NCBI RefSeq assembly: GCF_000472505.1 | Contig: NZ_AWZR01000001.1 | Coordinates: 120,362-177,691, forward strand | Length of the DNA: 57,330 nucleotides | Source: Luteimonas sp. J29 | GTDB lineage: Bacteria > Pseudomonadota > Gammaproteobacteria > Xanthomonadales > Xanthomonadaceae | Direction of reading: 5' to 3' | In this document: piece after piece, positions 32,465-40,683 of the stretch | Layout of the letters: each line of letters begins with the position of its first letter | How positions within the stretch are numbered: position 1 is the stretch's first letter | Position numbers and translations under genes: made by a program | Notes under the pieces: model-generated | Told to the model about the DNA's origin: nothing | The model's input: only the letters and a program-made list of their open reading frames with translations | Database searches by the model: none

Positions 32465-33355
32465 ATGGCCATGCCGCTGCGCCGCATCTACGACAACTGG
32501 GGCCAGCTCAACGCCGCCAGCGGCGCCCCGCGTTCGCGCGCGCGCCGCGAATGGGAGGCGTGGCTGGAGCGGCGGCCGCTCGTCGCCTACTGGGGCGATT
32601 CGTGGTTCACCACCCCGCTGTACCGCAATCTGGCCTGGCACAGCTTCTCGCGCATCGACGGCATGTCGATCCGCCTCGGCAAGCCCGGGCTGACCGCGGC
32701 GCGCATGCTCACGCCGGCCGCGTGCGCCAACAATGCCGAACGCTTCGCCTCGCGCGGCTTCGACCTGCTGTGCGTGAGCGCCGGCGGCAACGACTGCCTC
32801 GGCGAGCGCCTGGCCGCGATCTTCGCCGGCCGCGGGCGCATGGACGCCGACGCCGCGTTCGACGCGGTGGTCGCGCACGGCACCTTCGAACGCCTGCGCG
32901 CGCGCTACGCGACGCTGATGGCGCAGATGGCCGGCGTCGGCGACCACTTCCGGGTGCTCGGCCACGGCTACGCGCCGCCATCGCGGCACGCGATCGGCAA
33001 GCCCGGCGCACTGACCGTGCGCGACCTGGGCCTGGCGGCGCTGGTGATGGGCACGGTCGGGCCCTGGCTGTGGCCGGTGATGCAGCCGGTGCTCGGCAGC
33101 AAGGCCGAAGCGGAGCGCTTCGCGCAGCGCTTGCTGGTCGAGGGCTTCCGCGACCAGGTGCTGGCGCCCACGCGCGCGGCCTGGCCCGGGCAGTTCGCCT
33201 ACGCCGACTTCTCCGCGGTCGGCTCGCGCGACGATGCCGGTTTCTGGTACGACGAGATCCACCCCACCGAGGCCGGCTTCGGCCTGCTGGCGACGGGATT
33301 CAACGCCCTGCTGCGGCGCGCGCTGCCGCCGGCCAAGCGCGGCGCCGTGGCCTGA
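32465..33355 (+). CDS. SGNH/GDSL-type hydrolase
   Basis: A 296-residue protein without a clear signal peptide. Block I is YWGDSWF (S46), block III is SAGGNDC, and block V is DEIHPTEAGF with D263 and H266, so the SGNH esterase triad and oxyanion residues are all present. A hydrophobic stretch (LAALVMGTVGPWLWPVM) lies mid-protein. It is divergent from the giant patatin across 114 bases, which suggests a shared role in lipid hydrolysis. A strong ribosome-binding sequence (gggaggg) is just before the ATG; a second ATG at 32471 is possible. Confidence 0.8.
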   Translation: MAMPLRRIYDNWGQLNAASGAPRSRARREWEAWLERRPLVAYWGDSWFTTPLYRNLAWHSFSRIDGMSIRLGKPGLTAARMLTPAACANNAERFASRGFDLLCVSAGGNDCLGERLAAIFAGRGRMDADAAFDAVVAHGTFERLRARYATLMAQMAGVGDHFRVLGHGYAPPSRHAIGKPGALTVRDLGLAALVMGTVGPWLWPVMQPVLGSKAEAERFAQRLLVEGFRDQVLAPTRAAWPGQFAYADFSAVGSRDDAGFWYDEIHPTEAGFGLLATGFNALLRRALPPAKRGAVA

Positions 33356-33443
33356 ACCGGTCCCAACCCCGGCCCCGCGCCACGGTTCGCGCGCGCGGGG
33401 GGCGGGCGGTAAGGTGGACGGCCCGTTCCGCCGGAGTCCGCCC

Positions 33444-33938
33444 ATGCGACACCCGAACCCCGTGCTTCCGCGCGCCGGCCTGCTCGCGCTGGTCCTGGCG
33501 CTGCCGCTGGCCGCCTGCCAGCAGCCCGCGCCCGAACCGCCGGCCGAACCGCCCGCGCCGGAGCAGCCCGCGCAGCCCGGGCAGCCGGCCATGGAACCGG
33601 TCGAAGCGCCGCCGGCCGAGGCGATGGGCGCCACCGGCGGGACCGACCCCGCCGCGGGGCCGGACGCCGAGGCCCTCGGCGGCCCGGTGCCGACGGCGCC
33701 CGACGAGAGCGGGGCCGCGTTCGAGGACACGCGCCCCGGCTGCGACGCCGCGGCGGTGCAGTCGCTGATCGGCGAGGAGGCGACCGAGGCACTGGTCGAA
33801 CGCGCCCGGTCGCAGAGCGGCGCCAACAGCGTGCGCGTGCTCAAGCCCGGCGACGCGGCGACCATGGACTACCGTGGCGACCGCCTGAACATCCTCACCG
33901 ACGACGGCGGCACGGTGCAGTCGTTCAACTGCGGCTGA
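33444..33938 (+). CDS. Lipoprotein with I78-type peptidase-inhibitor domain
   Basis: A 164-residue protein with a lipoprotein signal peptide (lipobox LAAC, Cys about 25) and a long Pro/Ala/Glu-rich tether. The C-terminal domain (about 100-164) begins CDAAAVQSLIG and ends in YRGDRLNILTDDGG-VQSFNCG. This fits the I78 family (potato-inhibitor-I-like fold, prototype Aspergillus elasinin), including VRVLKPGDAATMDY. Such bacterial lipoproteins may protect the periplasm against serine proteases, which would fit a strain carrying many exported peptidases; that role is inferred. Confidence 0.82.
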   Translation: MRHPNPVLPRAGLLALVLALPLAACQQPAPEPPAEPPAPEQPAQPGQPAMEPVEAPPAEAMGATGGTDPAAGPDAEALGGPVPTAPDESGAAFEDTRPGCDAAAVQSLIGEEATEALVERARSQSGANSVRVLKPGDAATMDYRGDRLNILTDDGGTVQSFNCG

Positions 33939-33952
33939 AGCCGAGTCGCGAA

Positions 33953-33987
33953 GGCGCCTGCGCCCGGGCCGCCCCGGCGCGGGCGCC
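33953..33987. terminator. Bidirectional hairpin between convergent genes
   Basis: Bases 33953-33968 pair with 33972-33987 with two mismatches around a 3-base loop. It lies between the stop codons of the I78 lipoprotein gene and a small lipoprotein gene. No T-run. Confidence 0.5.
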
Positions 33988-33994
33988 GCATCGT

Positions 33995-34231
33995 TCAGTC
34001 GTCGCCGCGCCTGCGGCGGAAATCCACCGGCGCGCTGTCGCGGCGCTCGCTGCTCCAGGTCGCGCTGGCCTCGCGCTCGCAGTCGCGCGACACCGGCTCG
34101 CCGGGGCGGTCGGGTCGGCTCGCGCAGGCCGGATTGCGGTCGACGGCGGCGTTGCTGTCGCGCACCTCGTAGCTGCCGCAGCCGGCCGCCAGCAGGGCCA
34201 GCAGCGTCGCCGCGGTGGTCTTCGTCCGCAT
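33995..34231 (-). CDS. Small lipoprotein of unknown function
   Basis: A predicted 78-residue protein with a signal peptide and lipobox LAAGC (Cys about 18). The mature part is short, very polar, Arg/Asp/Ser-rich and contains two further cysteines (NPACAS, SRDCER). I recognise no domain. The clear lipobox supports a real gene. The start at MRTKTT gives a normal signal peptide; upstream in-frame codons would bury it. Confidence 0.6.
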   Translation of the reverse strand: MRTKTTAATLLALLAAGCGSYEVRDSNAAVDRNPACASRPDRPGEPVSRDCEREASATWSSERRDSAPVDFRRRRGDD

Positions 34232-34313
34232 GGTGGCACCTCCGTTGCGTCGATGGCGGGATGCTCCCACCTCCGTCCGCCCCCGGGATGTGCCGGGGGT
34301 CACGCCGCCGGGT

Positions 34314-35558
34314 TCAGTCCGGCTGGACGGACGCCGCGGCATGGCGGGGTGCGTGCCGCCAGGCGATGACGGCGCCCAGCGCCAGCAGCAGCCCGGCCAG
34401 CGCCCACGCCGCGCCCGGGAACTCCACCGGCGCGCGCTCGCCGATGAACAGGCCGAACACGCTGGCGAACGCGATCGGCGCGATGATCCCGGCCACCGAC
34501 ACCAGGCTCATCAGCGCGCCCTGGATCCGGCCCTGCATGTCCACGTCCACCTCGCGCGTGATCAGCGCCTGGCTGGCCGGCGCGGCGATCGCCCACAGCG
34601 CGCTCACCGGCAGGCCGAGCAGGAAGATCCAGCCTTGCGGCGCGAACGCGTACACCGCGAACCCGACCGTGCCGCAGCACAGCCCGAAGATCAGCGCGCG
34701 CCGCTCGCCCATCGCCCGCACCACGCGCCCGACCACGGCCGCGTTGACGATGACGCTGCACACGCCGACCAGGAACAGCACCCAGCCCACCTGCCACGGA
34801 CCCCAGCCGAAGCGCACGTCGGCGAACAGCACGAACACGCTCGGGTACACGTAGTGGGCGAGGTTGGCGATGAACACCACCGCCGCCAGGCCGACGATCC
34901 GGGGATAGCGCCCGATCAGCAGGATCGCCGCGTACGGCCGGATCGCGCGCCAGTCGAAGCGCGTGGCGCGCGACTGCGGCGGCAGCGATTCGGGCAGCAC
35001 GAACAGGCCGTAGCAGAAGTTCACCAGCGCCAGCCCCGCGGCGAACCAGAACGGCATCCGCAGGTCGATCTCGCCCAGCCAGCCGCCGATCACCGGGCCG
35101 ATCGTGAAGCCGAGCCCGAACGCCGCGCCGATCATGCCGTAGCTCTTCGCCCGCGCTTCGGGGGCCACCACGTCGGCGACGTAGGCGTTGGCGGTGCTGA
35201 AGCTGGCCGCGAACACGCCCGAGAACACCCGCGCCAGCAGCAGCCACCACAGCGACGGCGCCAACGCCATGATTACGAAGTCCACCGCCAGGCCCAGGCA
35301 CGAGAGCAGGATCACCGGGCGCCGCCCGTAAAGGTCCGACAGCGCGCCCTGGACCGGCGAGGACAGGAACTGGATCGCGGCGAACACGGTGCCGAACACG
35401 CCGATCCACAGCGCCGCGGTCGCGGTGCTGCCGGTGAATTCCTCGACCAGGTGCGGGAGCACGGGAATGATCAGCCCGAACGCCAGCACGTCGATCAGCA
35501 CGACGAGGAAGATGAAGACCAGAGCGGCCTTGCGCGGCGAGGGTGCGGGGGAGGTCAT
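34314..35558 (-). CDS. MFS drug exporter, TCR/Tet family
   Basis: A 414-residue, 12-helix major facilitator antiporter. Motif A between helices 2 and 3 reads GALSDLYGRRP, and motif C in helix 5 is GFTIGPVIGGWLG, the antiporter signature. The opening LIDVLAFGLIIPVLP and ANAYVADVV segment resemble TetA(C)-type exporters and chromosomal relatives. It exports a small-molecule drug or metabolite in exchange for protons; tetracycline itself is not established. It stands alone, with no TetR gene adjacent. Confidence 0.88.
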   Translation of the reverse strand: MTSPAPSPRKAALVFIFLVVLIDVLAFGLIIPVLPHLVEEFTGSTATAALWIGVFGTVFAAIQFLSSPVQGALSDLYGRRPVILLSCLGLAVDFVIMALAPSLWWLLLARVFSGVFAASFSTANAYVADVVAPEARAKSYGMIGAAFGLGFTIGPVIGGWLGEIDLRMPFWFAAGLALVNFCYGLFVLPESLPPQSRATRFDWRAIRPYAAILLIGRYPRIVGLAAVVFIANLAHYVYPSVFVLFADVRFGWGPWQVGWVLFLVGVCSVIVNAAVVGRVVRAMGERRALIFGLCCGTVGFAVYAFAPQGWIFLLGLPVSALWAIAAPASQALITREVDVDMQGRIQGALMSLVSVAGIIAPIAFASVFGLFIGERAPVEFPGAAWALAGLLLALGAVIAWRHAPRHAAASVQPD

Positions 35559-35590
35559 GGCGCATCCGATGCGTCGGCGCGAAGCGGCGG

Positions 35591-35596
35591 ATTATG
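35591..35596 (-). promoter_or_regulatory. Possible -10 element for the MFS exporter
   Basis: CATAAT on the minus strand, 33 bases upstream of the start, in a locally A+T-richer patch. The -35 candidate is poor. Confidence 0.3.
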
Positions 35597-35752
35597 CGCG
35601 AATCGCAAGGGCGGCGAATATCCCCGTCCGGCAGCGATGCATGCGCGGCGCGGCGACTACACCATGCGGCACCGGATTGCGCCGGGCATCGAGGCCGGTG
35701 TCGATGCGAACGCCGGCGGTCGCGCTTCGCGCCGCCGTCCAACGCGCGCCGG

Positions 35753-37018
35753 TCAGGGCGCGGCCGGGGCGTCCGCGCGCAGCGCCTCGAGGATGCGCAG
35801 GCCCGCGCGCCCGTCGGCGGGCGACAGGCCCAGGCGCCGCTGCTCGGCCTGGATCGCGCGCCGGGTGCGGGTGCCGATCATGCCGTCCACCTCGCCGATC
35901 GCATGCCCGCGCGCGAGCAGCAGGGTCTGCAGCTCGCGGCGCTGCGCGCGCGACAGCCCGGGATCGTCGGTCGGCCACGGCGTGGCCAGGCCGCCGCCGC
36001 CGCGCAGGCGGTCGGAAAGCAGCGCGATCGCCAGCGCGTAGCTCTCGGCCGCGTTGTAGGAATAGATCGCGTCGTAGTTGCGGAACACCAGGAACGCGGG
36101 ACCGTCGCGCCCGGCCGGCAGCACGATCGCGCTGCGCGCGTCCGACGGCGCGATCGCGCTGCCGTCGGCGCCGGTCACGCCGCGCGCGAGCCAGTCCGTG
36201 ATCGGGCGCCGGTTCGTGCGCCCGGCCAGCGACGCGTCGAAGCCGGCAGGCAGCTTCACTTCATGGCCCCAAGGCCGGCCAGGCTGCCAGCCGCTGCGCT
36301 TGAGGTAGTTCGCGGTCGAGGCCAGCGCGTCGGGGATGCTGCCGACCAGGTCGCGGCGGCCGTCGCCGTCGCCGTCCACGGCGATCCGCGCGTAGGTGGT
36401 CGGCATGAACTGGGTGTGGCCGAACGCGCCGGCCCAGGAACCGGTGATGCCCGGGTCGCGCAGGTCGCCGCGATGGAGCAGCTCGAGCACGGCCAGCAAC
36501 TCGCCGCGGAAGAACTCCTGGCGGCGGCCGAAGCACGACAGCACCGACAGCGACTGCAACAGTGGCCGCTTGCCGGAGACGCGGCCGTAGTCGCTTTCCA
36601 CGCCCCACACGGCGACGATCGTTTCCGGATCCACGCCGTACTGCGCCGAGACCTTCGCCAGCAGTTCGCGGTGCGTCTCCAGCATCGCGCGCCCGTCGGC
36701 CACGCGCTCGTCGTCCACCAGGCCGGCGAGGTAGTCCCAGATCGGGGTGGTGAACTCGGGCTGCGCGTCGAGCAGGGCGAGCACGCTGCGGTCGGGCGCG
36801 ATCCCCGCCATGTAGCGGTCGAAGGCCTCACCGGGGATGCCGCGCGCCACGGCCTGCGGACGCAGGCGGCCGGTGACGCAGCGGCGGTACTCCGGATCGT
36901 CGGTGGCCTGCGCGGGCGCGGACGTGACGGCGGGTGGCTGCTGTGCCATCGCGGCCAGCGGCAGCGCGCAGGCCAGCACGGCGAGGGAAACGGCGACAAG
37001 CGTGGGGGCGCGGGACAT
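35753..37018 (-). CDS. Periplasmic lytic murein transglycosylase (MltB type) with peptidoglycan-binding domain
   Basis: A 421-residue exported enzyme that cleaves the MurNAc-GlcNAc bond to a 1,6-anhydro product. It has a signal peptide (1-25, AMA-QQ), the MltB/SLT core with catalytic E141 in WGVESDYG, FGHTQFMPTTY and DGDGDGRRDLVGS segments, and a C-terminal PG_binding_1 domain (about 345-410, LLLARGHAIGEVDGMIGTRT split over the repeat). No lipobox is seen, so it is a soluble form like SltB rather than an outer-membrane lipoprotein. Confidence 0.92.
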   Translation of the reverse strand: MSRAPTLVAVSLAVLACALPLAAMAQQPPAVTSAPAQATDDPEYRRCVTGRLRPQAVARGIPGEAFDRYMAGIAPDRSVLALLDAQPEFTTPIWDYLAGLVDDERVADGRAMLETHRELLAKVSAQYGVDPETIVAVWGVESDYGRVSGKRPLLQSLSVLSCFGRRQEFFRGELLAVLELLHRGDLRDPGITGSWAGAFGHTQFMPTTYARIAVDGDGDGRRDLVGSIPDALASTANYLKRSGWQPGRPWGHEVKLPAGFDASLAGRTNRRPITDWLARGVTGADGSAIAPSDARSAIVLPAGRDGPAFLVFRNYDAIYSYNAAESYALAIALLSDRLRGGGGLATPWPTDDPGLSRAQRRELQTLLLARGHAIGEVDGMIGTRTRRAIQAEQRRLGLSPADGRAGLRILEALRADAPAAP

Positions 37019-37289
37019 CGCGGGGCACCGTGGGGGAACGGGGCCAGCAGCATAGCGTGGCGGGGCGTTGGGCGACGTTCACGGGCGCGGCGAATGCACG
37101 CGCGGTGCGCGTGGCCGCCGGGGCCGCGGACGGACGCGCACGTGTCGACCCGCTCCCTCGTGACGGCATGCGAACGATGCGACCGGGACCGTCCTTCGAC
37201 GGGAAAGACCGGAAAGCCCGCTCGTGTGCCAGGGCGCACGCTGGAGGTCGTTCGAGGTGGGCGCTGCGTGGTCGTGGCTGAAGCCGCTG

Positions 37290-37679
37290 CTACGGCGGGG
37301 GAACGGCGTCGAGGTAGGACCAGTGCCCGTCCTCGCGCACGAAACGGCTGTGCTCGCGCATGCGCACCACGCTGCCGCCGCCGATCCGGTACTTCGCGAC
37401 GAACACGACCTCGGCCGTGTCGGGGCCGGTCGACACATGCGACTCGACCTGCAGGCCCAGCCACACCGGCCGCTTGCGGGCATCGGGATCGAAGTCGAGG
37501 GTGGCCGGGCGAGTCGACGGGTGCCAGCTGCGCAGCAGGTAGCCGGCGTCGCCGCGCACGTAGGCGCCGTAGCGCGAGCGCATCAGCGCCCCGGCGTCGG
37601 GCGCGGGCGCGCCGGCGTGCAGCGGGCCGCAGCAGTCGCCGTAGGCGCGGCCGCTGCCGCAGTCGCAGGCCTGCGCCAT
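37290..37679 (-). CDS. ychJ: YchJ-family SEC-C motif protein
   Basis: A 129-residue protein with an N-terminal zinc-binding SEC-C motif ([15 protein letters not shown]) and the YchJ domain with an NTF2-like fold ([20 protein letters not shown]). Function is unknown across the family. The gene starts 4 bases after the folE stop on the same strand, so it is probably cotranscribed with folE. Confidence 0.88.
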   Translation of the reverse strand: MAQACDCGSGRAYGDCCGPLHAGAPAPDAGALMRSRYGAYVRGDAGYLLRSWHPSTRPATLDFDPDARKRPVWLGLQVESHVSTGPDTAEVVFVAKYRIGGGSVVRMREHSRFVREDGHWSYLDAVPPP

Positions 37680-37683
37680 GCGC

Positions 37684-38289
37684 TCAGCGCCGGCCCTGTC
37701 CGGTCTCGATGAAGCGCAGGAACTCGGCGCGGGTGCGCGCGTCCTCGCGGAAGCTGCCGAGCATGGTCGAGGTGACCATGCTCACGCCGCGCTTGTGCAC
37801 GCCGCGGGTGGTCATGCATTCGTGGCTGGCGTCCACCACCACGCCCACGCCGTGCGGCGCCAGCGCGCGCTGGATGCAGCCGGCGATCTGCGCGGTCATC
37901 TTTTCCTGCACCTGGAAGCGGCGGGCGTAGGCGTCGACCACCCGGGCCAGCTTGCTGATCCCCACCACCTTGCCGTCGGGCAGGTAGCCCACGTGCACCC
38001 GGCCGATGATCGGCGCCATGTGGTGCTCGCAGTGGCTCTCGAACTCGATGTCGCGCAGCACGATCATCTCGTCGTAGCCGGCCACCTCCTTGAAGGTGCG
38101 GGCCATGTACTCGTCCGGGTCCAGCCCGTAACCGCTGAACCATTCGGTGTACGCGTCGACCACGCGCCGCGGGGTGTCGAGCAGGCCCTCGCGCGCCGGG
38201 TCCTCGCCGGCCCAGCGCAGCAGGGTGCGCACCGCTTCCTCGGCCTGCGCGCGGGGCACGCCGTTGCGCGTGTCGTTGTCGTGGCTCAC
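37684..38289 (-). CDS. folE: GTP cyclohydrolase I
   Basis: Converts GTP to 7,8-dihydroneopterin triphosphate, the first step of tetrahydrofolate synthesis. The 201-residue protein has the zinc ligands C87 and H90 (HCEHHMAP) and C158 (SHECMTTRG), plus GRVHVGYLP and [13 protein letters not shown]. It belongs to the classical homodecameric FolE type. It lies downstream of the RND outer-membrane gene with a 49-base gap and heads a likely folE-ychJ unit. Confidence 0.96.
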   Translation of the reverse strand: MSHDNDTRNGVPRAQAEEAVRTLLRWAGEDPAREGLLDTPRRVVDAYTEWFSGYGLDPDEYMARTFKEVAGYDEMIVLRDIEFESHCEHHMAPIIGRVHVGYLPDGKVVGISKLARVVDAYARRFQVQEKMTAQIAGCIQRALAPHGVGVVVDASHECMTTRGVHKRGVSMVTSTMLGSFREDARTRAEFLRFIETGQGRR

Positions 38290-38338
38290 GGCGACTCCTG
38301 CCTGCGGGATCCGGGCCGCCTATGGTAGCGCCCGCCGC

Positions 38339-39835
38339 TCAGGGGCGGGACGCCACCCGGCGCTCGGCCGCCTGCGCGTCGGGCAGCTCGCGCCGCCCGG
38401 CGATGCGCTCGCGTTCGGGCACGTGCCGCGGCCAGCCGCCGGCCAGCGCCTTGTACAGCGCCACGGCGCTCGCCACGCTGCGGGTGCGCCCGTCGGCGAA
38501 CGCGTCCTCGGCCTGCAGCTGCACGCGCTCGGCGTCGAGCACTTCCAGCAGGCCCGAGGCGCCGGCCTCGTACCGGGCGCGCGCCAGCCGCGCGGCCGCG
38601 GCCGCGTCGCGCGCGGCGCGCTCGAGGTGGGCGTCGGTGGCGCGCGCGCGCGAATGCCGCACCAGCGCGTTCTCGGCATCCTCCAGCGCCAGCAGCACCG
38701 CCTGCTGCCAGCGCGCCAGCTCGCCCTCCGCATCGGCGTTGGCCGCGGCGATGCGCGCGCGCACGCGGCCCACGTCGAGGAACGACCAGTCGACCCCGAG
38801 CGCCACGATCCGGGTCTCGCTGTCGCGTTCGAACAATGCGCTCGAGTCGATCGCCTGGCTGCCGATGAGCCCGCCCAGGGTGAAGCGCGGAAACAGGTCG
38901 GCGGTGGCCACGCCGATGCGCGCGGTCGCCGCGTGCAGGCGCGCCTCCGCGGCGGCCACGTCCGGGCGCGCGCGCAGCAGGTCGCCGGGCGTGCCGGGGT
39001 CGATCCGCGGCGGGAGCGACGGCAGCGGAGCGGCCGGCGACAGTTCCGCGACCAGTGCGCCCGGGTCGCGCCCGGTCAGCACCGCCAGCCGGTGCATCGC
39101 CACCTGTTCCTGCGCCTCGAGTGCCGGGATCGTCGCGGCGGTGGTCTCGAGCTGGGCGCGGGCGCGCGCGGTGTCGAACTCGGTGCCGGCGCCGGCGTCC
39201 AGGCGCGCGGTCACCAGTTCGAGCGTGCGCTGCTGGTTGTCGCGGTTGGCGCGCGCCACGCGCAGGCGTTCCTGGGTGCCGCGCAGTTCCACGTAGGTGC
39301 GCGCGACCTCGCCGGCCACCGCCACCTGCAGCGCGCGCAGGTCGGCGGCGCTGGCCTCGGCCTCGGCGCGGCCGGCCTCGATCGCGCGCCGCACCCGGCC
39401 GAACAGGTCCAGCTCCCAGCTGGCGGCGACGCCTGCGCTCCAGGACTCGCCGTCGCGCGCCTCGCGCGCCAGGCCCGGCGCCTGGTCGGCGCTGCTGCGC
39501 ACGTCGGCGGCCTCGCCGTGCGCGGTGATCGTGGGCAGGGCGTCGAAGCGCGCGCCGCGCAGCAGCGCATTGGCGCGGTCGAAGCGGGTCAGGGCGATCC
39601 GCAGGTCGTGGTTGGCCTGCAGGGCCTCGTCGACCAGCCTCGCCAGCAGCGGATCGCCCAGGCCCTGGAGGAAGGCATCCTCGGCCGACGCCACGTCCGT
39701 GGCGCCCTCGAGGGCGGACGCGTCGGCCTCGAACCGCTGCGGCACCGCCATGTGCGGCCGCACGTGGTCGGGGCCGACCATGCAGGCCGACAGCAGCGCC
39801 GCGGCCAGGGTTCCGGTCACGAGTTGCTTCACCAT
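38339..39835 (-). CDS. RND efflux outer-membrane factor lipoprotein (OprM/OprN family)
   Basis: A 498-residue TolC-like channel lipoprotein: signal peptide with lipobox LLSAC (Cys about 18) followed by MVGPDHVRP, then two outer-membrane efflux repeats with long coiled-coil Ala/Arg helices (YVELRGTQERLRVA, LRARPDVAAAEARLHAATA). It forms the exit duct for the pump encoded upstream. Its ATG overlaps the end of the SDR gene (TGGTGA), so the two are translationally coupled. It is the last gene of the efflux operon. Confidence 0.92.
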   Translation of the reverse strand: MVKQLVTGTLAAALLSACMVGPDHVRPHMAVPQRFEADASALEGATDVASAEDAFLQGLGDPLLARLVDEALQANHDLRIALTRFDRANALLRGARFDALPTITAHGEAADVRSSADQAPGLAREARDGESWSAGVAASWELDLFGRVRRAIEAGRAEAEASAADLRALQVAVAGEVARTYVELRGTQERLRVARANRDNQQRTLELVTARLDAGAGTEFDTARARAQLETTAATIPALEAQEQVAMHRLAVLTGRDPGALVAELSPAAPLPSLPPRIDPGTPGDLLRARPDVAAAEARLHAATARIGVATADLFPRFTLGGLIGSQAIDSSALFERDSETRIVALGVDWSFLDVGRVRARIAAANADAEGELARWQQAVLLALEDAENALVRHSRARATDAHLERAARDAAAAARLARARYEAGASGLLEVLDAERVQLQAEDAFADGRTRSVASAVALYKALAGGWPRHVPERERIAGRRELPDAQAAERRVASRP

Positions 39836-40581
39836 GGCAGTACCTCCCCGAGGTGGAAGAATCCGCCGTTCGGCGCGTCGTCGCCGGCCAGCGCCAGCTG
39901 CACGCTGGTGCGCGCGCCGTCGGCTGGCGCGAGCTCGCCGTGCTGCTCGCCGTCGATGCGGTTCATGTCGGTCCGGACGTAGCCGGGGTGGATGGCGTTC
40001 ACCCGGACCGGCGTGTCCTTCAGTTCCCAGGCCAGATGCACGGTCCAGGCGTTGACCGCGGCCTTGGAGGCGCTGTAGGCGGGCACCTTCATGTCGTAGA
40101 CCGGCGAACCCGGCCGCGCGTGCAGCGTGGTCGAGCCGAGGATGCTGGAGACGTTGACGATGCGCCCGGCCGGCGACCGGCGCAGCAGCGGCAGGAACGC
40201 ACGGGTGACCGCGACGAGCCCGAACAGGTTGGTCTCGAACGTGGTGCGCCAGGCCTGCAGCGACTGCGCGGACACCGGCTGGCCGGGTTGGTCGATCAGG
40301 ATGCCGGCGTTGTTGACCAGGATGTCGAGCCGGCCGTGGCGGCGCTCGACCTCCGCGGCGGCGGCCTCGATGCCGGCCTCGTCGGTCACGTCGAGGGTGA
40401 GCGCCTCGACCGGCAGCCGATGCGACTGCAGCACCAGCGCCGCGGCGATCGCGCGTTCGCGGTTGCGCCCGGCCAGCAGGGTGTGCACGCCCGCCTCGGC
40501 GAGCTGGCGCACCGTCTCCAGTCCGATGCCGCGGGTGGCGCCGGTGACCAGCGCGATCCGGGGGGAAGGGATGGACGTCAT
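39829..40581 (-). CDS. Short-chain dehydrogenase/reductase embedded in the efflux operon
   Basis: A 250-residue classical SDR with intact motifs: TGATRGIG (13-20), NNAG (90-93), catalytic serine in NVSSILGS (145-146), and YSASK (Y169, K173). The insert before the active Tyr and the GRN after beta-2 resemble plant and bacterial carbonyl reductases that use NADPH. It lies between the pump gene (102-base gap) and the outer-membrane gene (overlap). That makes it an integral member of the operon, and it may reduce a carbonyl or quinone compound that the pump also handles; the substrate is unknown. Confidence 0.88.
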   Translation of the reverse strand: MTSIPSPRIALVTGATRGIGLETVRQLAEAGVHTLLAGRNRERAIAAALVLQSHRLPVEALTLDVTDEAGIEAAAAEVERRHGRLDILVNNAGILIDQPGQPVSAQSLQAWRTTFETNLFGLVAVTRAFLPLLRRSPAGRIVNVSSILGSTTLHARPGSPVYDMKVPAYSASKAAVNAWTVHLAWELKDTPVRVNAIHPGYVRTDMNRIDGEQHGELAPADGARTSVQLALAGDDAPNGGFFHLGEVLPW

Positions 40582-40683
40582 GGCAATGGAATCCTCTGCA
40601 GCGGGGAGAGGCGGCGCCCGGCCGCACCTCCCGGGGTGGGGGAAACCGGCGGCGCAGCGCCGGCCGGTTCCGCGAGTCGATCC

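Noticed and set aside
34314..35558. Acquired tetracycline-resistance gene
   Set aside because: There is no tetR neighbour or mobile-element boundary and the base composition matches the flanks, so it is better called a chromosomal TCR/Tet-family exporter.
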